Positions 15,594 to 23,884 of a stretch of DNA of 64,000 bases are shown here, in pieces. The position numbers were made by a program, and so were the translations under genes. How positions within the stretch are numbered: the first letter of the stretch is position 1; every line of letters begins with the position of its first letter. The notes under the pieces were generated by a model that was not told where the DNA came from, searched no databases, and saw nothing but the letters and a program-made list of their open reading frames with translations. Source of the stretch: Paenibacillus odorifer (GTDB taxonomy: Bacteria > Bacillota > Bacilli > Paenibacillales > Paenibacillaceae); contig NZ_CP009428.1 of the NCBI RefSeq assembly GCF_000758725.1, positions 6,324,001-6,388,000 of the forward strand, given 5' to 3'.

Positions 15594-17417
15594 ATGGAAA
15601 CCGGGGATACTGTATCCAGTAACATCAAGTGTTTAATAGAGAATTTTGAATCTGCTATAAATAATGCAAATACAGAAAAAGCTTACTCTTTAGTTGAGTT
15701 GTATTTAAATAACTTTGGAGAAACTTCAGAGTATTATTCTATTAAATCCGTATTTTATGATTCAATTGGAGACTATGATAATTCTCTACAATCCCTAAAA
15801 AAAGGATTAGTTTTGTTTACTGATATCTCCGATTTACTCTATAATTTAGGGTGCATCTTTTATGTCAAAAAAAAATATAAAGCTGCCTTTATATTTTTTT
15901 GTCTTACAGATAGTATTTCTGAAGATAATTCTACGTATTATAACACAACTAATTATTTATCAAACTTGTCTGATATATGTGAACAAACTCAATACTCTAA
16001 TATGTCAAAAATAGATGCTAAATTATTTTATAGAATTTGGAATGCCGAGAATAAAATAAGTATTGAAAATGTTAATTATAATACAGATGAATTTATCGAC
16101 AATGTTTACGAACTAGTACTCGTATCTTACAAATGCATTTTTGTCCCTCGGGAAATCAAACAGAGTGTGATGAATTATGTCCTATATTGTTTTAAAAATC
16201 AATATGCAGTTGAATTGGAACATAATCTAAAAAAAACAATTTCAATAAAATTGATTGATCTTCTTGTTGAACTGAAGGATAACCTTCGTAGATTATTTAA
16301 AATAAATGTCGCAATTTGTGGTATGGGAGAAAAGACCTTTGCAGTTCGTAATATCTTGTCTTTAGATAACACTTGTATTAAGGCCTATATATCGGATAAT
16401 CCCCAAATGAATTCATATGCAAATACTCCGTTAATTTGCTCAACCGATGTAGTCCAAAATGATTATGACTATTTCATTCTCATCGAATCTGATGATGTGA
16501 AAAATCTATTCATTCATGACTTAAATAAACTAATTAACTATGAGTCATATTGGAATCTTATTTTTACTCATTCACATAGTTGGGCAGTTTACCTCAATTC
16601 GATAGAACGTATTAGCGTAAGCGATGGTATTGTATTAGGTATTTCCTACACTCTCCGAGCTATTAACACAAAATACTTTACCAGAAAAATGTGTAATATT
16701 TCCGCTTCTAGCCAAGATCTATTTTATGATTTGATGCTATTGAAAGAGGTTTTATTAAAAGACAACGGTAAATTACAACATTGTGTAATAGGGTTAGCTA
16801 AATACAGTTTTGAATATGATCTTTCCTTAAGCTCCCAAAACTGGCTTTTAGGCTATTATTATTATCGAACGCAGAGTACTCACAATAATAAGGATACTGC
16901 GCTTAAAGATCAAATTAACCAAATTAATATGTTAAATGATATTGTCTTCCTAGAAGATCATACCGTGCGTTTCGCATCCAACTTTAGAGCTTTGTGTGAT
17001 CAGCAGTTATATAATTATAATAATCAGTTGTTTGATAGTAATTTTCCGGATGACAATTCAAGAAAGAATTTGATTGCTGAAATCGAAAAGGACTTTGACA
17101 AAAACTACCCATTAACAGTACAAGAAAATCATCGAATATTCGAAGAAATTCTCATACTATTAAAAAAGTATAAAATTAAAGCCACTGTAGTTGTATGTCC
17201 TGTAACAGACTTCTACAAAGAACATATAAATGGTACAAAAGTAATCAATGATTTTGAAAATGCCATTAATTATTTTCAAAATAAATATCAGTTTCAATAT
17301 TTGGATTATTTCGAATCTGATTTTTTTAATGAATCAGATTTTATGGACGCTTCACATTTAAATATAAAAGGAGCCGAAAAATTCACAAGACTATTGGATA
17401 CAGAAATTTTATGGTGA
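15594..17417 (+). CDS. Three-part protein: TPR-like, Rossmann-like and SGNH-hydrolase-like domains
   Basis: 607 residues, alone on the plus strand beside hag, AT-richer than its neighbours. Residues about 15-110 form two or three TPR-like helical pairs (SVFYDSIGDYDNSLQSLKKG). Residues 235-320 look like a nucleotide-binding fold (VAICGMGEKTFAV, then KAYISDNP and TPLICSTDVV), a module often joined to sugar-modifying enzymes. Residues 330-607 resemble an SGNH/GDSL hydrolase or O-acyltransferase: block I LGISYT with Ser351, CNISASSQD near 368-376, and a D-A-S-H at 585-588 that supplies Asp and His. Catalytic function is not proven. No signal peptide or membrane span is visible, so it should act in the cytoplasm. 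Role in flagellin-glycan modification is inferred from position. Shine-Dalgarno AGAAAGGA. An IS is inserted 21 bases after its stop. Confidence 0.68.
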   Translation: METGDTVSSNIKCLIENFESAINNANTEKAYSLVELYLNNFGETSEYYSIKSVFYDSIGDYDNSLQSLKKGLVLFTDISDLLYNLGCIFYVKKKYKAAFIFFCLTDSISEDNSTYYNTTNYLSNLSDICEQTQYSNMSKIDAKLFYRIWNAENKISIENVNYNTDEFIDNVYELVLVSYKCIFVPREIKQSVMNYVLYCFKNQYAVELEHNLKKTISIKLIDLLVELKDNLRRLFKINVAICGMGEKTFAVRNILSLDNTCIKAYISDNPQMNSYANTPLICSTDVVQNDYDYFILIESDDVKNLFIHDLNKLINYESYWNLIFTHSHSWAVYLNSIERISVSDGIVLGISYTLRAINTKYFTRKMCNISASSQDLFYDLMLLKEVLLKDNGKLQHCVIGLAKYSFEYDLSLSSQNWLLGYYYYRTQSTHNNKDTALKDQINQINMLNDIVFLEDHTVRFASNFRALCDQQLYNYNNQLFDSNFPDDNSRKNLIAEIEKDFDKNYPLTVQENHRIFEEILILLKKYKIKATVVVCPVTDFYKEHINGTKVINDFENAINYFQNKYQFQYLDYFESDFFNESDFMDASHLNIKGAEKFTRLLDTEILW

Positions 17418-17438
17418 AACTATAATGTGTCACCTTTA

Positions 17439-17477
17439 TGTAAAAAGAAGCCCCTCAATCAATTATGAACTGTGACC
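17439..17477. repeat. Left terminal inverted repeat of the IS
   Basis: Begins TGTAAAAAGAAGCCCC and matches the complement of the right end over about 39 bases with a single-base gap. Similarity continues more weakly inward to about 17508. Confidence 0.9.
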
Positions 17478-17508
17478 GTATTTGTGGAAAGTTGAAAAAA
17501 GAAGACCT

Positions 17509-18417
17509 TTAAGAAGCAATTAATAGGTGACTCCTGAATTCATCGGGAGTCATCTTTTTTAATGTCCATTGATATCGCTCGGAGTTATAGTAGGCGATAT
17601 AGTCATCAACCTTTGTTCGTAATTCCAAGAGAGTCATACATGTCTTGTACTCCAAATCATCCTTCAGATGGCCAAAAAAGCTCTCCATGGCGGCGTTATC
17701 CCAGCAGTTCCCTTTCCGTGACATGGACTGTGTAAACCCAGCTTCGCGTACGAGAAGGCGGAATCTAGGGTGAGTATAGTGCATTCCTTGATCCGAATGC
17801 AAAAGGGCTTCTGGATGAATATTGCCATCCAGTCGTTCAAGTAGTTTCTCCAGTGTTCGTTCTACAATTGGCATAGCCAATGAAGAAGAGAGGTAGTGAG
17901 CTAAAATTTGTCTCGTAGCCCCGTCTTTCACCACGGATAAATAAGCACATTGTCCATTACCATAATGCATATAGGTAATATCCGTCAGCAGCACTTTCTC
18001 AGGCTCTCCTTGGTCAAACTGGCGCTTGAGTAGGTTGGGACATGTTTGGTGCTCTTGTGTGGCTTTTGCCATCTTGCGATAGGGATTTGCTTGCCGGATC
18101 GTAGCAACAAGCTTATATTTTCGCATTAATCTTCGAATCTTTTTATGATTCATGATGATACCATTCTCCCGTTCCAGCCACATCTTCACGACCAATGCTC
18201 CAGCTTTACCATTCAAAGCGTCATAGTGTTTCTTGATAAGGAAAGCGTCTCGTTCGTCTGCCTTCTCTCGCAACTGTCTTGCTTCCTCAGCGACTTGCCA
18301 ACGGTAATATCCGCTTAAGCTCACACAAGCTAGCTTACACAAATAACGCGTCATTCGCTGCAGACCGTGCTTACGTATCGTTTGGTTAATAATTTCGTAG
18401 CGCTCGGAGGGGGTCAA
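17509..18417 (-). CDS. IS3-family transposase OrfB (DDE integrase domain)
   Basis: 302 residues with an HTH_21-like N-terminal part (NHKKIRRLMRKYKL) and an rve-type catalytic core. The DDE residues are visible: Asp in LLTDITYMHYG, Asp in ALLHSDQGMHY and Glu in NAAMESFFGHLKDD. The first codon read as Met is a TTG overlapping the orfA stop (TTGA), so it is either translated by coupling or, more likely, joined to OrfA by a -1 frameshift at the A6G site. The length is normal for OrfB. OrfAB catalyses excision of a circle and insertion. Confidence 0.93.
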   Translation of the reverse strand: MTPSERYEIINQTIRKHGLQRMTRYLCKLACVSLSGYYRWQVAEEARQLREKADERDAFLIKKHYDALNGKAGALVVKMWLERENGIIMNHKKIRRLMRKYKLVATIRQANPYRKMAKATQEHQTCPNLLKRQFDQGEPEKVLLTDITYMHYGNGQCAYLSVVKDGATRQILAHYLSSSLAMPIVERTLEKLLERLDGNIHPEALLHSDQGMHYTHPRFRLLVREAGFTQSMSRKGNCWDNAAMESFFGHLKDDLEYKTCMTLLELRTKVDDYIAYYNSERYQWTLKKMTPDEFRSHLLIAS

Positions 18418-18860
18418 CGTTTCCTCTGCATCTTCTGCTTTTCGAGCGCCTCCAGCTTTTTTAAGAAGTCGTTCTCCATCTCCAGAAGCTTGATTCGTGC
18501 TTCTGCACGTTTTAACTTTTCCTCGGTAGAAAGTTCCCCTGTCGGTCGTCTGCCCGGGGATCCTTTTCCTCGTTGTTCCTCTAGTAGTCCAGCCTCTCCC
18601 AGAGCATTATATGTATTACGCCAACGGGTTAGGCAATGCTTAGGCTTCTTGCGACCGATAATATCTAGGTTAAATCCTGCGCTAAGGAAGATCTCCATTG
18701 GGGCTTGGCCTTCCTTATAGGCCTTAACCGCAGCCAACTTAAACGTTGGTGAATAGGTAATACTCTTTTCCGTCACGTTCTCTACATTTGGATTGTTCTC
18801 TAGTTGTTTGATCTCATTTTCGTTGAATATCCTTGAGCTTCCTCTTGTTTTGTTATTCAT
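18414..18860 (-). CDS. IS3-family transposase OrfA (helix-turn-helix)
   Basis: 148 residues. The N-terminal segment is followed by a helix-turn-helix region (SPTFKLAAVKAYKEGQ, then HCLTRWRNTYNALGEAGL) and a C-terminal leucine-rich coiled coil (RAEARIKLLEMENDFLKKL), the normal OrfA order: DNA binding to the terminal repeats, then dimerisation. The longest frame starts at 18953, but the Shine-Dalgarno GGAGG lies 9 bases before an ATG at 18860, giving the better start. Followed by orfB in the -1 frame. Confidence 0.9.
   Translation of the reverse strand: MNNKTRGSSRIFNENEIKQLENNPNVENVTEKSITYSPTFKLAAVKAYKEGQAPMEIFLSAGFNLDIIGRKKPKHCLTRWRNTYNALGEAGLLEEQRGKGSPGRRPTGELSTEEKLKRAEARIKLLEMENDFLKKLEALEKQKMQRKR
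18456..18462 (-). other. Programmed -1 ribosomal frameshift site (AAAAAAG)
   Basis: Heptamer A-AAA-AAG read on the minus strand in the frame TTA AAA AAG of orfA. A -1 slip continues as GCT GGA GGC... through ACG TTG ACC directly into orfB with no stop, giving OrfAB. This motif is standard for IS3-family elements. Confidence 0.85.
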
Positions 18861-18947
18861 GAAGGCTTCCTCCGTTATTTCGATATTTCGATTAAAACAC
18901 AAAATGACCCGTAAGAGGGTCACTTTTTTCAAAGTTTCCATCTTACG

Positions 18948-18987
18948 GGTCACAGTTCATTAATTGATTGAGGGGCTTCTTTTTACA
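18948..18987. repeat. Right terminal inverted repeat of the IS
   Basis: Its complement begins TGTAAAAAGAAGCCCC and matches the left end over about 39 bases with one 1-base gap. Confidence 0.9.
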
Positions 18988-19021
18988 TAATAATATACTG
19001 TTCTAGACCTGTAATATTACC

Positions 19022-19264
19022 TCATAAATCATTATTGGGACTTCGAAGCCGATCAATTAATGCATTCATATCTGAGTGTAATGGAGCTGCGGATTCATGA
19101 TTAGATTCCTGAATTGTGAGAAATACCTCTTTACGAAAAATATCCACATGTTTTGGGGCTGAAATACCTATTTTAACCGTATCTCCCTCCACACTTAGCA
19201 CAGTCAACTCAATTTGATCTTGAATTACAATAGATTCACCTTTTTTACGAGATAATACGAGCAC
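19022..19264 (-). CDS. csrA: Translational regulator CsrA
   Basis: 80 residues. The sequence opens LVLSRKKGESIVI, then TVKIGISAPKHVDIFRKEVF, the two parts of the CsrA core that bind GGA in RNA as a dimer; the C-terminal 20 residues are a polar tail. The longest frame starts at 19303, inside fliW, but the core begins at a GTG (19262-19264) one base after the fliW stop TGA, so GTG is taken as start. CsrA represses hag by covering its Shine-Dalgarno and is relieved by FliW; the hag leader here has the matching sites. In Bacillus csrA is directly followed by hag; here the IS and one gene intervene. Confidence 0.95.
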   Translation of the reverse strand: MLVLSRKKGESIVIQDQIELTVLSVEGDTVKIGISAPKHVDIFRKEVFLTIQESNHESAAPLHSDMNALIDRLRSPNNDL

Positions 19265-19265
19265 T

Positions 19266-19712
19266 TCAGCCACAATCCTTTCCATCAGTATCTGAACTCT
19301 CATGAAACAAGCTATGTTTGGTATGATAAGGCGATTTGTGTAAAACGATTTGTTTCCCCGCTTGTTTCACCGGGTTTAATACAATGGGTGCCAACAGATT
19401 AATTGTTGATTGTGCTGTATTCTCCTTAATTGAAATAATACAGCGAACTACAATCTCCGAATCAATTTCCAATTCTTCTGCTTCATTATCAGGCAGCTCA
19501 AATTCATATGATGGATGAAAAACAAATGGATCTCCCAATAGAAAGGACACTCCTTGATCCTTAATTGACTGTAAGTACCAAAAAGGAGCCTCTGACATTG
19601 CAATCAACGCAAAGCTCTTTTCGTCCTCAAACCCAGGAATCCCTTTAGAAAAATGATATATCTGCTCTTCATCTACTTCAAGTTTCCCCCAAGACAGCGT
19701 TTCTATAATCAA
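19266..19712 (-). CDS. fliW: Flagellar assembly factor FliW
   Basis: 148 residues, normal size. Conserved parts are IIETLSWGKLEVDEE, FSKGIPGFEDEKSFAL, PFWYLQSIKDQGVSFLLGDPF and the later LAPIVLNP. FliW binds CsrA allosterically when free, and flagellin when flagellin accumulates, so it reports the flagellin pool to CsrA. The long frame begins with a GTG that abuts GAGGAG; the TTG three codons on (19712) has an 8-base spacing and gives MIIETL, so TTG is preferred. It overlaps nothing and is one base from csrA. A hairpin separates it from yviE. Confidence 0.95.
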   Translation of the reverse strand: MIIETLSWGKLEVDEEQIYHFSKGIPGFEDEKSFALIAMSEAPFWYLQSIKDQGVSFLLGDPFVFHPSYEFELPDNEAEELEIDSEIVVRCIISIKENTAQSTINLLAPIVLNPVKQAGKQIVLHKSPYHTKHSLFHESSDTDGKDCG

Positions 19713-19786
19713 GTTGTTCACTCCTCAAAAGTTATGCTGGAAAAAATAACCTCTTACAAAATCCTAATAAATTATACAAAACACAA

Positions 19787-19822
19787 AAGCTATAGAAGCG
19801 CTTAATGGCACATCTATAGCTT
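19787..19822 (-). terminator. Hairpin between yviE and fliW
   Basis: Perfect 10-bp stem (AAGCTATAGA at 19787-19796 and its complement at 19813-19822) with a 16-nt loop and a broken T tract on the minus strand. Could be a weak terminator or attenuator that splits fliW-csrA expression from flgK-flgL. Confidence 0.55.
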
Positions 19823-19828
19823 AAGAAG

Positions 19829-20395
19829 CTACAATTGGACATTCAATTCAGGTGGAATAAACTGAATAGAAGCATATTGCTGCATATAAATATTTAACTT
19901 GCCACGAGTATATTCAATTTCGGGATCATGTCTTTCTACTTGAATATTCACTTTTGCGGCTCGAAAATCAATTTGTGGTGCTCTCGTTTCAATATGAATA
20001 TCTACATTGTCAAATGATGCCGGTCCGCGAATCTCTGGAAAAGAATTTGGTTCGGTATCTGTTCCATATACTTCTGCAATAGTATTTCCAGGCTTGAAAA
20101 ATTGAGCCATTCGATTACCTTGCTCGACCTTTTTTGCAATACCCTGAAGATACAAATGTTGAATACCTGAGTATATTCTTTTGTTCATATCGAGCATATT
20201 GCCACCATTATAGGCTGCCCATGCACGAGATTGATCTATGGTAAGCTCTGGCCTAAAAGATTGGACCGTAAGTTTGCCCGGAGTGGTTGTTATATCGACC
20301 TCAGCCTTAGGCTGAGTAATCGAGTATGTGCCTAGATCAGCATCAATACCAATTACTGCAGGAGACTGATGTATTTGCAATATCGGCTGAAGCAC
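19829..20395 (-). CDS. yviE: YviE-like flagellar-locus protein (DUF6470)
   Basis: 188 residues, located between flgL and fliW as in Bacillus. No enzyme motif is visible; it has repeated beta-strand stretches such as PRAEVDITTTPGKL-like (PKAEVDITTTPGKLTV), IHIETRAPQIDFRA and LNIYMQQYASIQF. Function is not known; position ties it to flagellar genes. A GTG at 20404 abuts the GGAGG; the GTG at 20395 has 8-base spacing and is chosen. Confidence 0.8.
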   Translation of the reverse strand: MLQPILQIHQSPAVIGIDADLGTYSITQPKAEVDITTTPGKLTVQSFRPELTIDQSRAWAAYNGGNMLDMNKRIYSGIQHLYLQGIAKKVEQGNRMAQFFKPGNTIAEVYGTDTEPNSFPEIRGPASFDNVDIHIETRAPQIDFRAAKVNIQVERHDPEIEYTRGKLNIYMQQYASIQFIPPELNVQL

Positions 20396-20409
20396 AAAAA
20401 CCACCTCCG

Positions 20410-21327
20410 TTATCTGATAAAGTCTACGAGAGTTGTGGAAATAATTTTCGCGCCCACAGACAAGGAAGCATTATAAATATTCTCCTGAATCTTTGACTCC
20501 ATAATCAAACCCTCGTAGTCAGCATCTTCTGTCTTTGCCTGTAAATCAGTCAGGTTTACATTTAAGTCACTCAGACGTTCCTGCATTAGTTCTACACGAT
20601 TGGTTTTGGCTCCTATCTCAGAACGGGCAGTCAGAATGGATTCCATACGCGTATCAATTACATCAAGTTGGCCCGAAATAGCCGTGAGATCACCAGCCTT
20701 TAATCCTGCAGAAAGATTATTAATGATTGCAAACAAATTGTCCGCATCCTCGGTATTCCCGAACACATCATTGCCAGTTGTACTTATTGGCAAACGGACA
20801 CCTTCACCTACAATGAACTGAATCTGCCCAGTATCCGTAGTAATTGCTTTAGATACATCGTAAGTTCCATCTGCACCCTTAGCAAAATCATATGGTTTGG
20901 TGGTGTATTGCTCACCATTAAAGATATATTTACCATTTAGTGTACTGTTAGCGATATCCACAAGCTGCTCTTTTAGTTGCATCACTTCTGCATTGATACT
21001 GTCCAGTGCGGATTGCGGATTAGTACCTGTCGAAGCTTGTACAGTCAGTTCACGAATCTTTTGAACGACATCTCCAGCCTGTCCTAGAACTGTATCATTG
21101 AAATCAAGCCATGAAAGTGCGCTATCAACATTCTTAGTATATTGTTCATTAGAGGAGAGCTCCGCACGGTAGCGCAGGGAATAGGTAATCCCTACCGGAT
21201 CATCGGAAGGCTTGTTGATCTTGCGTCCGCTGGAAAGCTGTAATTGTGTATCGTTCATTGTACGTGCATTGCGGTTTAAGTTAAGCAGAAGCTGTGAATT
21301 CATCATGTTAGAGGTTACTCTCAACAT
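20410..21327 (-). CDS. flgL: Flagellar hook-filament junction protein FlgL (HAP3)
   Basis: 305 residues, normal for the Gram-positive type. N-terminal RVTSNMMNSQLLLNLNRN and LSSGRKINKPSDDPVGITYSLRYR are the flagellin-like D0/D1 coil, and the C-terminal end ENIYNASLSVGAKIISTTLVDFIR closes it. FlgL joins the filament to the hook with FlgK. Shine-Dalgarno AAAGGAGAT. Sits between flgK and yviE. Confidence 0.95.
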   Translation of the reverse strand: MLRVTSNMMNSQLLLNLNRNARTMNDTQLQLSSGRKINKPSDDPVGITYSLRYRAELSSNEQYTKNVDSALSWLDFNDTVLGQAGDVVQKIRELTVQASTGTNPQSALDSINAEVMQLKEQLVDIANSTLNGKYIFNGEQYTTKPYDFAKGADGTYDVSKAITTDTGQIQFIVGEGVRLPISTTGNDVFGNTEDADNLFAIINNLSAGLKAGDLTAISGQLDVIDTRMESILTARSEIGAKTNRVELMQERLSDLNVNLTDLQAKTEDADYEGLIMESKIQENIYNASLSVGAKIISTTLVDFIR

Positions 21328-21342
21328 ACGCTATATCTCCTT

Positions 21343-22926
21343 TTATCTGCCGACTGTGCCGGTGGAATTAATCAATTTGTCGAGCAGTTCATCAAAAGTA
21401 GTCATAAAACGTGCTGCCGCACTATAAGCATGCTGGAACACTAGCATATTCGACATTTCTTCATCCAGTGAAACGCCACTGACTGATTGACGCCGGGAGT
21501 TAACCTGCTCTACCAGATAATCTGAGTTATCCGTCTGACGTGCAGCCTCTTGGGATTGAATACCAAGTTGGCCAACCATAGAGCCAAAAAGTCCGCCAAC
21601 AGTGTTGCTCACACTACCATCCGGTGTAGTAAATTTACTATCCTTCAGGCTAGTCAATAAGAGTGCCAACGTATTATTTCCTTTAACGACTTGCGTATTT
21701 CCATTCGCATCAACAGTTGTACGTAACGAAGTTGCGAATAAATTCACATCCGCAGCAATTTCCGGATTTAGCTTAATCGTTCCAGCCTCGCCTGATGTTA
21801 CAAAGAAATCGCGTCCGGCGCTTCCATCCATCGCGTAACCTAACTTGTGAAGTCCGTTAAACCCTTTGACAATGGTCTTGACGTCCTCATACATTGTTGC
21901 GCCCTTAGGCATGGCCTGACCAGCGGTCAAAGTAACTACGGTACCGTCAGCTTGTGTAATCTTGGCATCACTAGTCAACACTGTGCCCTCAGGAAGATTG
22001 GAGCCAGCTGGCACTGTAATTTCAACGTCACCTGTAGCAATAGTGCTCGCCAAATCATTGAGCTGTTTCTTGTAATCGGCAACATAGGTATTATTGGAAA
22101 AAATCATTCCGTAAGCCTCGCCGCCCTTCAAGGTTCCGGAGGCATAAGCATTATTAAGAAACGCGCCATCTACGGTTGCAGTTACTTCTCCACCCTCTAC
22201 GAGAGGTTGTCCCCCTAAAGAAATGTTATAACCTGCTTCCGTCTCTACAACAGTAATATTAGCAATTTTGGAGAGCTTGTCCGCCATCAGGTCGCGTTGA
22301 TCACGTAGATCGTTCGCATGATCCCCCATACCCTCAATCTTATAGATGGATTTATTTAGATCTGCGATCGCGGTCAGGTAACCCTGAGCTTCTTTTGCTT
22401 TAACATCTATATTAGTGGTTAGATCCCGCTCCAGATTATTCAGTTGCGTGCTCATATAGTTCATAGCATCCGTCAAAGATTGTGCAGTTTGCACTACAAT
22501 CTTACGGGCTGTTGGATCTTCAGGGTTCTTACTTAGATCCGACCAAGATTTCCAGAAGTTATCCAGAACTGTACGAATGCCTGTATCCGATGGCTCATTA
22601 ACGATAGCTTCCAGCTTAGAGAGCGTATCTGCTTGAAGACTCCAGTTGCCGAAAGCAGCGTTCTCACCACGGTACTGATCATCCAGAAACATTTCTCGAA
22701 TCCGATCGATAGATGAGAATTCCACCCCTGTACCCATTTGACCTGGAACGGTAGATTTTAACAATCCGTACGCTTCAATAGGTAAAGAGGCTTGCATATT
22801 AACACGTTGACGAGTATAACCTTCGGTATTCGCATTAGCGATATTGTGTCCAGTTGTATTAAGAGCTGCGGTCTGAGTAAAAAGGCTGCGTCTCGCCGTC
22901 TCTATCGAGTGAAATGTGGATGTCAT
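21343..22926 (-). CDS. flgK: Flagellar hook-associated protein FlgK (HAP1)
   Basis: 527 residues. N-terminal STFHSIETARRSLFTQTAAL with the rod/hook motif HNIANANTEGYTRQRV, a large variable middle, and a C-terminal coil (EEMSNMLVFQHAYSAAARFMTTFDELLD). FlgK is the first of the two junction proteins placed on the hook. Strong Shine-Dalgarno AAGGAGGAG. The last 16 bases before flgL hold only the flgL Shine-Dalgarno, so flgK-flgL are co-transcribed with flgM and flgN. Confidence 0.95.
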   Translation of the reverse strand: MTSTFHSIETARRSLFTQTAALNTTGHNIANANTEGYTRQRVNMQASLPIEAYGLLKSTVPGQMGTGVEFSSIDRIREMFLDDQYRGENAAFGNWSLQADTLSKLEAIVNEPSDTGIRTVLDNFWKSWSDLSKNPEDPTARKIVVQTAQSLTDAMNYMSTQLNNLERDLTTNIDVKAKEAQGYLTAIADLNKSIYKIEGMGDHANDLRDQRDLMADKLSKIANITVVETEAGYNISLGGQPLVEGGEVTATVDGAFLNNAYASGTLKGGEAYGMIFSNNTYVADYKKQLNDLASTIATGDVEITVPAGSNLPEGTVLTSDAKITQADGTVVTLTAGQAMPKGATMYEDVKTIVKGFNGLHKLGYAMDGSAGRDFFVTSGEAGTIKLNPEIAADVNLFATSLRTTVDANGNTQVVKGNNTLALLLTSLKDSKFTTPDGSVSNTVGGLFGSMVGQLGIQSQEAARQTDNSDYLVEQVNSRRQSVSGVSLDEEMSNMLVFQHAYSAAARFMTTFDELLDKLINSTGTVGR

Positions 22927-22980
22927 GCTTCTTACTCCTCCTTATGTTCTGCTCCGGCAGAACACTTCATCAGTACAATT

Positions 22981-23481
22981 CTAACCTCGTGCATCAAAAA
23001 TCCCCGACCGATTTACGTTGTTGCCTTTGTCGGACGGACGATGATAAGTGATATCCTGATTTGGTCTTCCGACCAACAGATCCAAAGAATAATCTATAAA
23101 TGTAAGCGACTGCTCTATCAGCTTCTGATTTAGGTCATTGGCTTCTTTCAGGCGATGCAAAGTGCCCGAAAGCTTCTGCTGAATATGCAGCAGTCGTGCC
23201 TTGTCTTCAGGGTCAAATATAAGCCTGGACAGCTCCGTTAGGTTCAGGTTCAGGTTAGAACGAATACCCACACCTTGCAAAACGGTATATGCGGCTAATA
23301 TTCGCTCTTCCTCGAGCTGCCCAATTACCTTCATTAGCTTGGATTCACGGTTAAGGATGTCGATTAACGCATCCACCTTGTTATCCATAATTGTCTGTTT
23401 CTTCTCAGCGGCCAGATCCAGCATTTGAACATGCACTCCATCTAGCCGCTCCAATAGTTCTATTAATGTCGTCAATGCCAT
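22981..23481 (-). CDS. flgN: Flagellar export chaperone FlgN/YvyG
   Basis: 166 residues, mainly long helices (ALTTLIELLERLDGVHVQMLDLAAEK, LLHIQQKLSGTLHRLKEANDLNQKLIEQSL), matching FlgN, which carries FlgK and FlgL to the export machine. It lies between flgM and flgK, as in Bacillus. The long frame starts with GTG next to the flgM stop, but AGGTGA lies 9 bases before the ATG at 23481, so that start is used. Confidence 0.88.
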   Translation of the reverse strand: MALTTLIELLERLDGVHVQMLDLAAEKKQTIMDNKVDALIDILNRESKLMKVIGQLEEERILAAYTVLQGVGIRSNLNLNLTELSRLIFDPEDKARLLHIQQKLSGTLHRLKEANDLNQKLIEQSLTFIDYSLDLLVGRPNQDITYHRPSDKGNNVNRSGIFDARG

Positions 23482-23493
23482 GGATGTTTTCAC

Positions 23494-23781
23494 CTAATTC
23501 TCGGAGGATTGCTTAAAGTAAGGGGCGAGTTTCTCTGCTAGCTTAGATGCATCAACTTGATAGGTACCTGCGGAGACCTGCTGCTTTAGATTGTCGATCT
23601 TAAGTGCGCGTTCTGGATCATTCTTGCCAGTGTTTTGTGCTTGCAAGAGTTGAATCGCTTCATCAGAGATCGAAACCTCATCCTTGCGTGTGCTTTTCTT
23701 CATTTGTTCCTGCCTTTGCGCTTCCGCGCTGCGTTGATACGGATTAATCGCGTTAATTCGTCCGGTCTCGTTAATTTTCAT
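23494..23781 (-). CDS. flgM: Anti-sigma-D factor FlgM
   Basis: 95 residues. N-terminal MKINETGRINAINPYQ and the C-terminal helix ERALKIDNLKQQVSAGTYQVDASKLAEKL are the FlgM pattern; it binds SigD and is exported when the hook is complete. The longest frame runs back to 23895, but the SigD promoter and a Shine-Dalgarno (GGAAGGTGG) place the start at the ATG at 23781. It is first in flgM-flgN-flgK-flgL. Confidence 0.93.
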   Translation of the reverse strand: MKINETGRINAINPYQRSAEAQRQEQMKKSTRKDEVSISDEAIQLLQAQNTGKNDPERALKIDNLKQQVSAGTYQVDASKLAEKLAPYFKQSSEN

Positions 23782-23830
23782 AACTTCCACCTTCCTTCTA
23801 ATATAAAAAAGCCGATAATCTTTACTAAGT

Positions 23831-23858
23831 TTATCGGCGTAGACTGAAACATTCTTTA
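23831..23858 (-). promoter_or_regulatory. SigD promoter of flgM-flgN-flgK-flgL
   Basis: Minus strand TAAA (23855-23858), 16-bp spacer, GCCGATAA (23831-23838): 4/4 and 7/8 to the SigD consensus. It lies 50 bases before the flgM ATG and downstream of yvyF, so SigD would also make its own inhibitor. Confidence 0.88.
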
Positions 23859-23884
23859 TAGCTGCAAACGTTTTTTTGCAGATT

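Larger units (their letters stand above)
17439..18987 (-). mobile_element. IS3-family insertion sequence, complete
   Basis: 1,549 bp with terminal inverted repeats and two overlapping frames (orfA, orfB) on the minus strand. Ends are 5'-TG...CA-3', typical of IS3. It sits between csrA and the SGNH-like gene. Target duplication is not obvious: the 3-4 bases flanking each end (TTTA left, TAAT right) do not match. Transposase residues and the A6G shift site are intact, so the copy may be active. Confidence 0.9.

Noticed and set aside
17430..18995. Target-site duplication of the IS
   Set aside because: Flanks at both ends (TTTA and TAAT) do not repeat; they are only inverse-complementary and extend the terminal repeat.
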